32,515 nt of DNA from JBAXEO01 sp964541375 (GTDB taxonomy: Bacteria > Actinomycetota > Coriobacteriia > Anaerosomatales > JAAXUF01), in the NCBI GenBank assembly GCA_964541375.1, contig CAZIPT010000021.1:1-32515 (forward strand), read 5' to 3'. Under the pieces are notes generated by a model. That model was not told where the DNA came from and did not search any database. It was given only the letters and a program-made list of their open reading frames with translations. Positions 8,140 to 15,683 of this stretch are shown piece by piece (the stretch's first letter is position 1; every line of letters starts with the position of its first letter). The translations under genes were made by a program, and so were the position numbers.

Positions 8140-8152
8140 TCGCTTGGCGACT
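8138..8152. terminator. Short hairpin between convergent genes
   Basis: AGTCGC-TTG-GCGACT is a perfect 6-bp stem with a 3-base loop. It spans the stop of the glycosyltransferase gene and lies just before the 3' end of the opposing DJ-1/PfpI gene. It could weakly terminate in both directions, but there is no T-run. Confidence 0.3.
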
Positions 8153-8161
8153 CTCGGTGTG

Positions 8162-8671
8162 CTAGACACCCAAGGCCGCAGCGACGGCTTCACCGAATTC
8201 CTGGGCCGCTTCAGGCCCGTTTGCGGTCACGATCCGTCCGTCCGTGACCACCGCTGAATCGGTCCACACGGCGCCGTGCTCCCGAAGGTCTGCCGCCTGC
8301 GATGGAAAGGCGGTAGCCCGCACCCCATCAAGGAGTCCCGCGTGCGCGAGTGTTGACGGCGCGACGCAGATCGCAGCGAGTACCCTTCCCGACCCGGCTT
8401 GATTGCGAGCCAGACGGTGAGCTTCGTGCTCATCGAAGAACACCCGCGCGCCCGCTCCGCCCACGAACACCACCGCGTCCCAGTCGCGGCCGACAGAGTC
8501 GGCTACCGAGATAGTCGCCGTGGCGTGCATGCCAAGCTTTCCGATACACTCTCCGGGCGCCATGCTCGCCGTCGTGACAGACACATCGCGACCTTCGAGC
8601 ACGCGCTTGGGTACCGCATACTCCTCGTCCCGGAACTCCGAGGGGGCGATCACCAAGAGTGCAGTAGTCAT
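8162..8671 (-). CDS. DJ-1/PfpI family protein
   Basis: 169 residues. The start is the ATG at 8671 because AAAGGAGCGCACC precedes it; an in-frame ATG 33 bases upstream has no ribosome site. The protein has a class I glutamine-amidotransferase-like fold with the nucleophile-elbow cysteine Cys102 in AAICVAPS and an acidic partner in the DEEY region (16-18). GG at 71-72 lies in the expected VFVGGAG strand-loop. Members include Hsp31-like chaperones, deglycases/glyoxalases and stress proteins such as PfpI/YhbO; the sequence does not separate these activities. It is a single-gene unit, divergent from the Fe-S membrane protein gene and convergent with the glycosyltransferase gene. Confidence 0.9.
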   Translation of the reverse strand: MTTALLVIAPSEFRDEEYAVPKRVLEGRDVSVTTASMAPGECIGKLGMHATATISVADSVGRDWDAVVFVGGAGARVFFDEHEAHRLARNQAGSGRVLAAICVAPSTLAHAGLLDGVRATAFPSQAADLREHGAVWTDSAVVTDGRIVTANGPEAAQEFGEAVAAALGV

Positions 8672-8709
8672 GGTGCGCTCCTTTCGCACGCGCGGTGTTT
8701 TCACTGATC

Positions 8710-8715
8710 ATCATA
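8710..8715 (-). promoter_or_regulatory. Probable -10 element of the DJ-1/PfpI gene
   Basis: Read on the minus strand this is TATGAT, one mismatch from TATAAT. It gives a start site near 8703 and a ~32-base leader before the ATG at 8671. The -35 region at 17-bp spacing (8733-8738, CTGCCG) is weak. It lies in the 116-base divergent intergenic region. Confidence 0.4.
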
Positions 8716-8787
8716 GGCTTAGGCGGGCGCTCCGGCAGGCGTCAGCGAGTGTGCATACCGACACCATCGACTCGAAGGGTACTGCCG

Positions 8788-9792
8788 ATGCAAGCGTGGC
8801 CGCGCGTTCGTGATTTCGTGACCAGCCGCTGGTTTGTCAAGTCCGCGTTCTTCGTCTACTTCATCTTCGCCTGCGTACAGCTTCTGCGTTTTGCCGCGTG
8901 GACCAGGGGCGAGGGCCCCTACGTGGGGCGACCTGAGGCGCCTGCGGGCCTCCTGCCCGTCGGCCACTTCACGAGCTTCTTCGGCATGGTGCGTGGTGGG
9001 GGATGGGATGTTCCTCTCCCCGCGGGACTTGTCATCATTATCGGGGCGTTCGCGACCTCAGTACTCTTCAAGCGCGGCTTCTGTGGATGGATCTGTCCGC
9101 TTGGCACGTTGTGGGAGGCGTTTGCCTCGGCAGGGCGCAAGCTCATGGGCCAGAACATCCGAATCCCGCGCTGGCTCGACATCGCGGGACGGGTGTTTCG
9201 CTACATACTCACTGCGTTGATCGTGGGCATGCTCTTCTTTGTGGTGCCGGTCGCCGAGGCGGTCGACTTCCGGTCACTCCCATACATGTGGGTCGCAGAC
9301 ATCAAGACCATCTCGATGATGATTCAGCCCCTTTACCTGCTGGTGATCCTCTTTGCGGGGCTGTTGTCACTGCTGTTCGGCCCCGTATGGTGTCGATACC
9401 TGTGTCCACTCGGCGGCATGTACAGCGCTGTGGGCGAGCTTTCGCCGTGCAGGGTCATGCGCAACGAAGACACCTGCATCCACTGCAGCCGTTGTGACAA
9501 GGTGTGCCACGCCTTCGTCGGCGTCGAAGCATCGCGTGTTGTGAACGACACAGAATGCGACGGGTGCATGGAATGCGTGAAGGTGTGTCCCGCCGACAAC
9601 TGCCTGGAGGCCAGAGCGCTTGGGCGGGTCGTCATTGCTCCGTGGGTTTGGCCAATCCTGGTGGTCGGCTTGTGGCTGGTCATCTTCGGGTTTGCGTACG
9701 TCACGGGCAATTGGAAGTCCCCGATTCCACCCGAGCAGTTCAAGGCCGCCGTACAGTCGGGCGTGCTCGAGCGACCGAGTACACCACAGTAG
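8788..9792 (+). CDS. NapH/CcoG-like membrane polyferredoxin (4Fe-4S)
   Basis: 334 residues from the ATG at 8788, which has AAGGGT upstream; the longer in-frame extension is not membrane-like. About five hydrophobic segments are seen (near 18-36, 78-95, 138-156, 180-200 and 284-306). Cys99 and Cys103 lie in FCGWICPLG, and Cys202 and Cys206 in WCRYLCPLGG, the paired C-x3-C-P motifs of NapH/NosR/CcoG-type proteins. Two soluble [4Fe-4S] motifs follow: Cys230, 233, 236, 240 and Cys257, 260, 263, 267. Such proteins move electrons between the quinone pool and partner reductases or maturation systems. No nap, nos, cco or reductase gene is nearby, so the partner is unknown. Confidence 0.9.
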   Translation: MQAWPRVRDFVTSRWFVKSAFFVYFIFACVQLLRFAAWTRGEGPYVGRPEAPAGLLPVGHFTSFFGMVRGGGWDVPLPAGLVIIIGAFATSVLFKRGFCGWICPLGTLWEAFASAGRKLMGQNIRIPRWLDIAGRVFRYILTALIVGMLFFVVPVAEAVDFRSLPYMWVADIKTISMMIQPLYLLVILFAGLLSLLFGPVWCRYLCPLGGMYSAVGELSPCRVMRNEDTCIHCSRCDKVCHAFVGVEASRVVNDTECDGCMECVKVCPADNCLEARALGRVVIAPWVWPILVVGLWLVIFGFAYVTGNWKSPIPPEQFKAAVQSGVLERPSTPQ

Positions 9793-9831
9793 CCTCCTCC
9801 AAGAGCCCTTCCGAGACCCGAAGTGCTACCA

Positions 9832-9851
9832 TGTGCACAAAGTTGTGTACA
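9832..9851. promoter_or_regulatory. 20-bp near-perfect palindrome upstream of the PLP enzyme gene
   Basis: TGTGCACAA-AG-TTGTGTACA is an inverted repeat with 9-base arms, 8 of 9 positions complementary and the ninth a G/T. It lies 42 bases upstream of the chosen GTG start of the next gene. The architecture resembles a site for a dimeric repressor. Alternatively it folds as an RNA stem in the leader. It also overlaps an alternative ATG at 9831. Confidence 0.4.
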
Positions 9852-9893
9852 CCGGAGCCGCTCTCGGGCGGTGGCTTCCAGAAGGGCTTCGCC

Positions 9894-11108
9894 GTGCTTG
9901 AGACCACGCTGGTGAGGGATGGAGTCGACGCCAGGCTCGCGGAGTTCCGAGTGCGCCGAGCGGCGATGAAGGGCGCAGACCGCTACTTCTACCTGCAGCC
10001 CACAGTCGGCCCTGTGAACCATCGCGTGAGCATGGCTGACGGTCGCGAGATGGTGATGCTCGCTTCGTACAGCTATCTCGGGCTGATCGGGCATCCCCGC
10101 ATCGATGCCGCCGCGTCTGCAGCCGTCGAACAGTACGGAACGGGAGCCGGAGGCGTTCGACTTCTGACTGGCACGAACGACCTGCACGTGGCGCTCGAGT
10201 CGCGAATCTCGCGGTTCGCCCGACGTGACGACGCGTGCGTGTACTCGAGCGGATACGTCACCAACGTTGCTATCATCACCGGGCTCACCGGGCCTGGTGA
10301 CCTCATCCTGATGGACAAGCTCGACCACGCGTCGATCGTCGACGGCGCACTCTTGTCTGGCGCAAAATGGCGCACCTACCGGCACAACGACATGGATCAT
10401 CTGGAGAAGCTGCTCGCCGCCGCGCAGGGCCAGCACAGCACGATCCTGGTGGTCGCCGATTCCGTCTTCTCGATGGACGGCGACATCATGGACCTGCCGA
10501 CCACCAAAGCGCTTTGCCAGCGCTATGGCGCTCGGCTGATGGTCGACGAGGCACACTCGATCGGTTCGCTCGGCGCTACCGGGCACGGTATCGAGGAGCA
10601 CTTCGACATGATCGGGGCTATCGACCTGAAGATGGGCACGCTGTCCAAGTCCATCCCGAGCATCGGGGGCTATCTGGCCGCGGACGGTGACGTGGTCGAC
10701 TTCCTGCGGCATTTCTCGCGCCCCTTCATCTTCTCGGCTGCTCTTCCCCCGGCATCCACGGCCGCCGCGCTCGCAGCGTTCGACGTCATCGAGGACGAGA
10801 GCTGGCGTGTGGCGGAGCTGCATCGGATTCAGGACCGCTACACTGCCGGGCTCAAGGCGCAGGGCTGGAACACGATGGACTCGACGACCTGTGTGGTGCC
10901 TGTTCTCGTGGGGGACGAAGGCCTGACCATGGATCTGACTCGAAAACTCTTCGACCGGGGCGTGTTTGTGTGCCCCATCGTCCATCCCGCCGTGCCTCGC
11001 GGAAGCGACAGGCTTCGCACCTGCTTGATGGCCACGCATACCGACGAGGACATTGAGCTCGTGCTGAGCGCATTCGCCGAGGCGGGCAGGGAGCTCGGCC
11101 TCATCTAG
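9894..11108 (+). CDS. Alpha-oxoamine synthase family PLP enzyme (KBL/BioF/serine palmitoyltransferase-like)
   Basis: 404 residues from the GTG at 9894, chosen because AGAAGGG lies at 9880-9886 and the length then matches the family; an in-frame ATG at 9831 would add 21 residues. The enzyme family condenses an amino acid with an acyl-CoA with loss of CO2. Visible features are YGTGAGGVRLLTGT (81-94), His145 in LDHAS that stacks on PLP, Asp218 and His221 in VDEAHSIGSLGATGHG, and the Schiff-base Lys252 in GTLSKS. The SKS context and GIEEHF resemble serine palmitoyltransferase and related orphan synthases more than BioF. No bio, tdh or sphingolipid genes are nearby, so substrates cannot be named. 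Confidence 0.88.
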   Translation: MLETTLVRDGVDARLAEFRVRRAAMKGADRYFYLQPTVGPVNHRVSMADGREMVMLASYSYLGLIGHPRIDAAASAAVEQYGTGAGGVRLLTGTNDLHVALESRISRFARRDDACVYSSGYVTNVAIITGLTGPGDLILMDKLDHASIVDGALLSGAKWRTYRHNDMDHLEKLLAAAQGQHSTILVVADSVFSMDGDIMDLPTTKALCQRYGARLMVDEAHSIGSLGATGHGIEEHFDMIGAIDLKMGTLSKSIPSIGGYLAADGDVVDFLRHFSRPFIFSAALPPASTAAALAAFDVIEDESWRVAELHRIQDRYTAGLKAQGWNTMDSTTCVVPVLVGDEGLTMDLTRKLFDRGVFVCPIVHPAVPRGSDRLRTCLMATHTDEDIELVLSAFAEAGRELGLI

Positions 11109-11138
11109 AGCCGCGCATGAACCTCTCGGCGTCTTCGC

Positions 11139-11144
11139 TATACT
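11139..11144 (+). promoter_or_regulatory. Candidate -10 element for the HD-GYP gene pair
   Basis: TATACT, one mismatch from TATAAT, lies in the 193-base gap before the first HD-GYP gene. The region 17 bp upstream (CATGAA at 11116-11121) is a poor -35. If used, the leader would be about 150 bases. I looked for a c-di-GMP riboswitch core there and did not see one. Confidence 0.35.
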
Positions 11145-11301
11145 CGTCGCGAGCTTGTGACGGCGGTGAGTTCGCTGTCAGAGTCGAGATGTCGGGAAGG
11201 GGTTGCGTGGTCGCTGTCGGCGTGCTGAATCGTGACGCTGGTGCCACGTCGACCGCATTCGCACTCAACGATGGCTACTTCCCTCGTCGAGGCGCGCGGC
11301 T

Positions 11302-13488
11302 ATGAGTGCTCGCAACGGCGAACGGGCGCTGCTGGTGGGCGCGCCGGTGATGGCGATCGCCTGGGTGTGCCTATTGGGAGACTGCGCAGCATATGCACTG
11401 GCACGCAGCTCATCGACGCCAGGTTGGTTCCTGGTATCTCAGCTCCTGTTCTTGATCCCGGTGTTCGCAGCGGCGCTCCTTACGCTCGAGGCGTATCGCG
11501 TCGGTCCGCCGGGTGACGAGCGCAGGGTTTGGGGTCTGCTCTCGGTAGCGGCATGGCTCCTCGCGGCAAGTGAGACCTACTACGGATGGTTTCAGGTGAG
11601 GTTCGACAGGGCCGGACCGGTGCCGCCGGCTCCCAACGACTGGCTCAATCTCGCCGCGGCATGCATGTTCTTGGCGGTTCTTTGGGTTGCGTCGGGGCTT
11701 GGGAGGCGCAAGCTATTCGTTCGTCTCAGGTTCATGGCCGACGCGGTCGCCATTTCTGTCCTAAGCCTGATGCTGCTTTTCCGCTTCTGGTCGATGGGTA
11801 TCACCGGACACCTGGATCCGTTCCAAGCGGTTCGCTGGGCGATTCACTCCGCCTTCGGGATCGCCATGATCGGTACAGTCCTGTGGTTGGGATTCGGACT
11901 GAGGCATTCGGCCGACCCGGGTCGCGGGCGAAACCTCCTTGTCGCGGGCTCGGTTCTGATCTTCGCGATCGGCATAGTCGCTGCGCCCTTTGTCGATCCG
12001 ACGGGTGGGTTTGGAGCGGACGGAGCGTCCGCCATCCTGTCCAGCCTGTTCCTGATGTTTGGCTACACGTTGATGGCCCTGGCGGCGCTGATGCGGGTGC
12101 GGGATCGGCGGGAACGGTGGCAGCAGGTCATGTCAAGGCCACCGGGCACGGAAATCGAGCGCCAAGCGGGAATCGAGTCAGAGTGGACGACGGGAGTCTT
12201 GTCACTCTTCGTCTTGATGGCGGTGTGCCTGGCAGGCGTTTGGGCGTACACCGCCAACAGCCTAGAGGAGAGCACGGTCTACTTCCTGATGGGGTTAGTA
12301 GCCACGTTTGCCGTCGTCGCACGCACTGCGCTGATAAGTGTCGAGACCGGTGTTCTGAGGGATAGCGCGGGCAAGGACGCCCTGACCGGTGTAGGGAATA
12401 TGAGCTCGTTCGAAGAGCGAATGGAGACCGGTGTCAGACTCTCGCACCGGTCGCGTGAACCGTTCATCTTGGCGGCTGTGAACCTTGACGACTTCACCCG
12501 GGTGAATGAGGTGCTCGGCCGGTCGGCGGGGGATGGTGTGCTTATCAGCGTCGGCGAGGTGCTGCAGAGCGCCGTCGGACGACGCTGCGAGGTCTTCAGG
12601 CTCGCTGGCGATGACTTCATGGTCATCGCGCCGGGCTTCGGCGTACATGACCGCCTGCCGGTCGGCACGGATCTTCTCGCGGCCGTCTCGAGCGTGGAGC
12701 TGGGTCAGGGGTTGAGGCTGACGGCTTCGGTGGGCGTTGTCTCCTGCGACAGCGATTCGTGTGACGGGCTCGAGCTCGCGCGGCAGGCCGAGGCGGCCCA
12801 GGTGTGGGCGAAGTACCACGGCAAAGGCCGCGTGGTGGTCCACGACGAGAGGATCATCCGGGCCCTTGGGGCCGAGGAGCGACTTCGCCTGGACGACGCT
12901 CGACTTCACTACGATGTGGCACGTGCGCTTGCGGCGTCGGCCGACGCGCGAGATGTCCGCAGCTTCTACCATTCGCGTAACGTGTCCGCTCTGGCGGTCC
13001 TGCTCGGCGAGGCGGCCGGATTGGACGAGGAGCAACTGCGGACGCTCGAGATCGCGGCGATGCTCCATGACGTCGGGCAGATCGCGCTTCCGGACCAGCT
13101 GGTCATCGGTCCGTTGACTCCGTCCCGGAGACTCGCGGCGCGAGAGCATTCGGCCTTGGGCGCGCAACTTGTCGATGCCGTGGGCGCGGAGGGAGCTTCG
13201 GCGGCGGTACGCGGCCACCACGAGCAGTGGGACGGTGCAGGCTACCCCGACGGGCTCGTCGGCGAGGAGATTCCCATCGAGTCGCGCATCATCGCGCTAG
13301 CCGACGCTTACGACGGGATGACTTCGGGCCGCAGAAGCGGGACGATCATGTCGCGTGCCGCCGCGCTTCAGGAGATCGACCACGCCCTGGGTACCCGATT
13401 CGACCCGGTCCTCGCCGAGGAGTTCATCCGCCTTGTGGGGACGACGTCGGCGCTCGGCTGGTCCGATGAGTGGACGGTGCAGCCATGA
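11302..13488 (+). CDS. Membrane c-di-GMP phosphodiesterase, degenerate GGDEF plus HD-GYP (paralog 1)
   Basis: 728 residues. The N-terminal ~340 residues are hydrophobic with about eight membrane segments and do not match a sensor domain I can name. A GGDEF-type domain starts near Asp359 (DALTGVGN), but its signature is AGDDF at 435-439, so cyclase activity is doubtful. The C-terminal HD-GYP domain looks complete: His557 (YHSRN), His589-Asp590 in MLHDVGQIALPD, and His639-His640 leading to Gly647-Tyr648-Pro649 in HHEQWDGAGYPDG. Such domains hydrolyse c-di-GMP to pGpG or GMP with a di- or tri-iron centre. The stop overlaps the start of a paralog (ATGA). The degenerate GGDEF may bind GTP and act as a regulatory domain. 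Confidence 0.92.
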   Translation: MSARNGERALLVGAPVMAIAWVCLLGDCAAYALARSSSTPGWFLVSQLLFLIPVFAAALLTLEAYRVGPPGDERRVWGLLSVAAWLLAASETYYGWFQVRFDRAGPVPPAPNDWLNLAAACMFLAVLWVASGLGRRKLFVRLRFMADAVAISVLSLMLLFRFWSMGITGHLDPFQAVRWAIHSAFGIAMIGTVLWLGFGLRHSADPGRGRNLLVAGSVLIFAIGIVAAPFVDPTGGFGADGASAILSSLFLMFGYTLMALAALMRVRDRRERWQQVMSRPPGTEIERQAGIESEWTTGVLSLFVLMAVCLAGVWAYTANSLEESTVYFLMGLVATFAVVARTALISVETGVLRDSAGKDALTGVGNMSSFEERMETGVRLSHRSREPFILAAVNLDDFTRVNEVLGRSAGDGVLISVGEVLQSAVGRRCEVFRLAGDDFMVIAPGFGVHDRLPVGTDLLAAVSSVELGQGLRLTASVGVVSCDSDSCDGLELARQAEAAQVWAKYHGKGRVVVHDERIIRALGAEERLRLDDARLHYDVARALAASADARDVRSFYHSRNVSALAVLLGEAAGLDEEQLRTLEIAAMLHDVGQIALPDQLVIGPLTPSRRLAAREHSALGAQLVDAVGAEGASAAVRGHHEQWDGAGYPDGLVGEEIPIESRIIALADAYDGMTSGRRSGTIMSRAAALQEIDHALGTRFDPVLAEEFIRLVGTTSALGWSDEWTVQP

Positions 13489-15683
13489 TCCCGGCGAGCA
13501 AGCACTCAGGGCTTCTGCGCGCGGCAGGGTGGGCCGCGTATGCCGGATTGCTCGTCCTCACGACGGTGGTGCGATCGGGGAATCTCTCCGAAGCGACTCA
13601 ACTCCGGTTGAGCGACGGGCTGCTCTATCTGCTTCCGATCGCCTTGACCGTGATCGGCGCGCTCATCCTCAGCGTGAAGACGGGGCGGGTTGAGCGACGC
13701 CTCTGGCTGCTGATCGCGGCGATCAGTGTTTTGGTCTTGGCTGCCGAGTCCTACTTCACGTGGTATGTGACGACCGTCGACCCCGGCGGTCCCCCCGTTC
13801 CGGGATTCTTCCAGTTACTGCAGCTTGCGGCTGTGTTCCTTGGCGCAGGCGTGGTCGTCAACATGACCAAGTTCGGGGCCGCACCCACGCGTTCACTCTT
13901 CCGGTTCGGATTCGACGTGTTTGGCGGGATGATCGTTCTGGCGGCCGGGTGCTACTGGTTCTTCGTGCTTCCGCTCTTCGAGTCTGTGCCCGGAGCGTCG
14001 TGGCAAGGCGCCGCAGCCTCGGCCGTGTATCCCGTTGTCGGCCTCACCATCGTTGCCTTCATGGGTGTGGCGGCCGCTGACGGCCGGAGCTATGGCTGGC
14101 GCTCCTGGGAGCGGCTGATAACCGCGGCGTTCCTGCTCTACGGTGCGGGCCTGATCGTTACACCGCTTGCCTACCTCCGGATCAAGACGCAGGCGGACCC
14201 GCAGAGCAGCCTTTGGGCGGCCGCAGCGCTCGGTTTCGGCTACTACGTCTTGTTCATGGCGATCGTGTATCGCGCAACCACCCGTCGTGGCGATGCCGGT
14301 GTGGAGCCGTGGTTCTTCCCGACGCTCGGGCCCAAGTGGTTCCCGACTGTCTATCCGATCCTGATGGCCGCTGCGCTGCCGGTTCTGGGGGTATCGGCTT
14401 TGGTGATAGGCGATAACCCGGCCGGTGCTCCGATTGCGCTGGCCGCGGTGCTTCTCGCAGTTGTCCTCGTGGCCCGTTCGTGGCTGAGGAGCAGCGAGGC
14501 GCTGCTTCATCGCATCGCCGCGAATACCGACGCCGCGACCGGCGCGTACAACTTCCGGTACCTCCACGAACGATTGGCGAGCGATCTCTCCTACGCCGCC
14601 GCGATGGACACCGAGGTGGCCGTCGTCACGGTCGGCATCGAGGGGCTCAGAACGATCTCGAGCGTTGGCGGATCGGAGGAGAACAACCGCGTCCTATCGG
14701 GTGTCGCCTCGGCGATCGAGACCGCTGCGCAAGGCGATACGACGCTGTGTCGCTCGGGAACGGACGTCTTCGTCTTGATCGCCAGGCGGTCGGACGCCGA
14801 ACACGCGCGGGCCCTCGCACACAGAATCCTGATCGCGACGTCTTCCGGCGCCGACCCGGCAGGCGGCCATGTGCGCTTCTCTGCAGGAGTGGCGGTGTTT
14901 CCGGCTCACGGCAGTAGCGTCGAAGAGCTGCTGACACGTTCCGGCGCCGCGCAGGCTCTCTCGGCCTCAGCCGAGGACTCGGACGTCGTGGTCTACGACC
15001 CGAACCTCGGCGCTGAAAACGGCGGCGATGCCAAGCTGGCGCTCGCCCGCACTCGCTCGAGAAGAGCCACGGCGCGGGTCCTGGCGTCGGCGGTCGACGC
15101 ACGCGACCCGGAGACGAGACGGCATTCCGAGAACGTCGCCGATCTGGCCTCGGCACTGGCCCTGATGCTGGACCTGCCCGCCGAACGCGGACACGTGCTC
15201 GACCTTGCCGCCCAGATGCACGACGTCGGCAAGATCGGAGTGCCGGACTCAGTTCTGCGGGCGACGGGTGAGATGACGCCGGAGCAGCGCGAGCAGATCG
15301 AGCAGCACTCGGTTCTGGGCGCGCGAATCCTGGCCGCCGCCCGGCTCGACGAGATCCTGCCGGCCGTCCGGCATCATCACGAACGATGGGACGGCACCGG
15401 CTACCCGGATGGCCTCGCCGGCACGGATATCCCGCTGGAAGCGCGCATCCTGACGGTCTGTGACGCGTACGAGTCGATGACGACGCCCAGAAGCTATAGC
15501 GAGAACCTCTCAGTCGAGGAAGCGATCGCAGAGATCGAGCGATGCTCCGGGACCCAGTTCGACCCCGAGATCGCCGGGCCGTTCTGTCGGATGATCAGCC
15601 AGATCCACGGCTCCACGCCACGCGATCGCGCAGGTCGCAGCGCCAGCCAACCGCCGGCCACAACCCGACTGGACGGCGCCTAG
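13485..15683 (+). CDS. Membrane c-di-GMP phosphodiesterase, degenerate GGDEF plus HD-GYP (paralog 2)
   Basis: 732 residues from the ATG overlapping the previous stop. It has the same architecture as its upstream neighbour: ~340 hydrophobic residues, a GGDEF-like domain and an HD-GYP domain. The GGDEF signature is further eroded to SGTDVF (424-429), so it cannot be an ordinary diguanylate cyclase. The HD-GYP residues are intact: His547 (RRHSEN), His579-Asp580 in MHDVGKIGVPD, His630-632 (HHH) and Gly639-Tyr640-Pro641. The membrane regions of the two proteins align at the same place (AESYFTW from 87 here, SETYYGW from 90 in paralog 1), which indicates tandem duplication. The last ~25 residues are Arg/Ser/Pro-rich and probably disordered. 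It ends tail-to-tail with korB, sharing a CTAG. Confidence 0.92.
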   Translation: MIPASKHSGLLRAAGWAAYAGLLVLTTVVRSGNLSEATQLRLSDGLLYLLPIALTVIGALILSVKTGRVERRLWLLIAAISVLVLAAESYFTWYVTTVDPGGPPVPGFFQLLQLAAVFLGAGVVVNMTKFGAAPTRSLFRFGFDVFGGMIVLAAGCYWFFVLPLFESVPGASWQGAAASAVYPVVGLTIVAFMGVAAADGRSYGWRSWERLITAAFLLYGAGLIVTPLAYLRIKTQADPQSSLWAAAALGFGYYVLFMAIVYRATTRRGDAGVEPWFFPTLGPKWFPTVYPILMAAALPVLGVSALVIGDNPAGAPIALAAVLLAVVLVARSWLRSSEALLHRIAANTDAATGAYNFRYLHERLASDLSYAAAMDTEVAVVTVGIEGLRTISSVGGSEENNRVLSGVASAIETAAQGDTTLCRSGTDVFVLIARRSDAEHARALAHRILIATSSGADPAGGHVRFSAGVAVFPAHGSSVEELLTRSGAAQALSASAEDSDVVVYDPNLGAENGGDAKLALARTRSRRATARVLASAVDARDPETRRHSENVADLASALALMLDLPAERGHVLDLAAQMHDVGKIGVPDSVLRATGEMTPEQREQIEQHSVLGARILAAARLDEILPAVRHHHERWDGTGYPDGLAGTDIPLEARILTVCDAYESMTTPRSYSENLSVEEAIAEIERCSGTQFDPEIAGPFCRMISQIHGSTPRDRAGRSASQPPATTRLDGA

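Noticed and set aside
9333..11039. A 568-codon minus-strand open frame opposite the PLP enzyme and Fe-S protein genes
   Set aside because: Low-complexity His/Arg/Gly-rich translation with no motif; it is antisense to two well-supported genes.
11109..11301. Possible c-di-GMP riboswitch upstream of the HD-GYP pair
   Set aside because: Looked for the conserved GEMM-type core and tetraloop/receptor pattern; not found.
11117..11305. A 62-codon frame overlapping the start of the first HD-GYP gene by ATGA
   Set aside because: The overlap is suggestive, but the candidate -10 TATACT lies inside it and the peptide has no recognisable feature, so it is more likely leader sequence.
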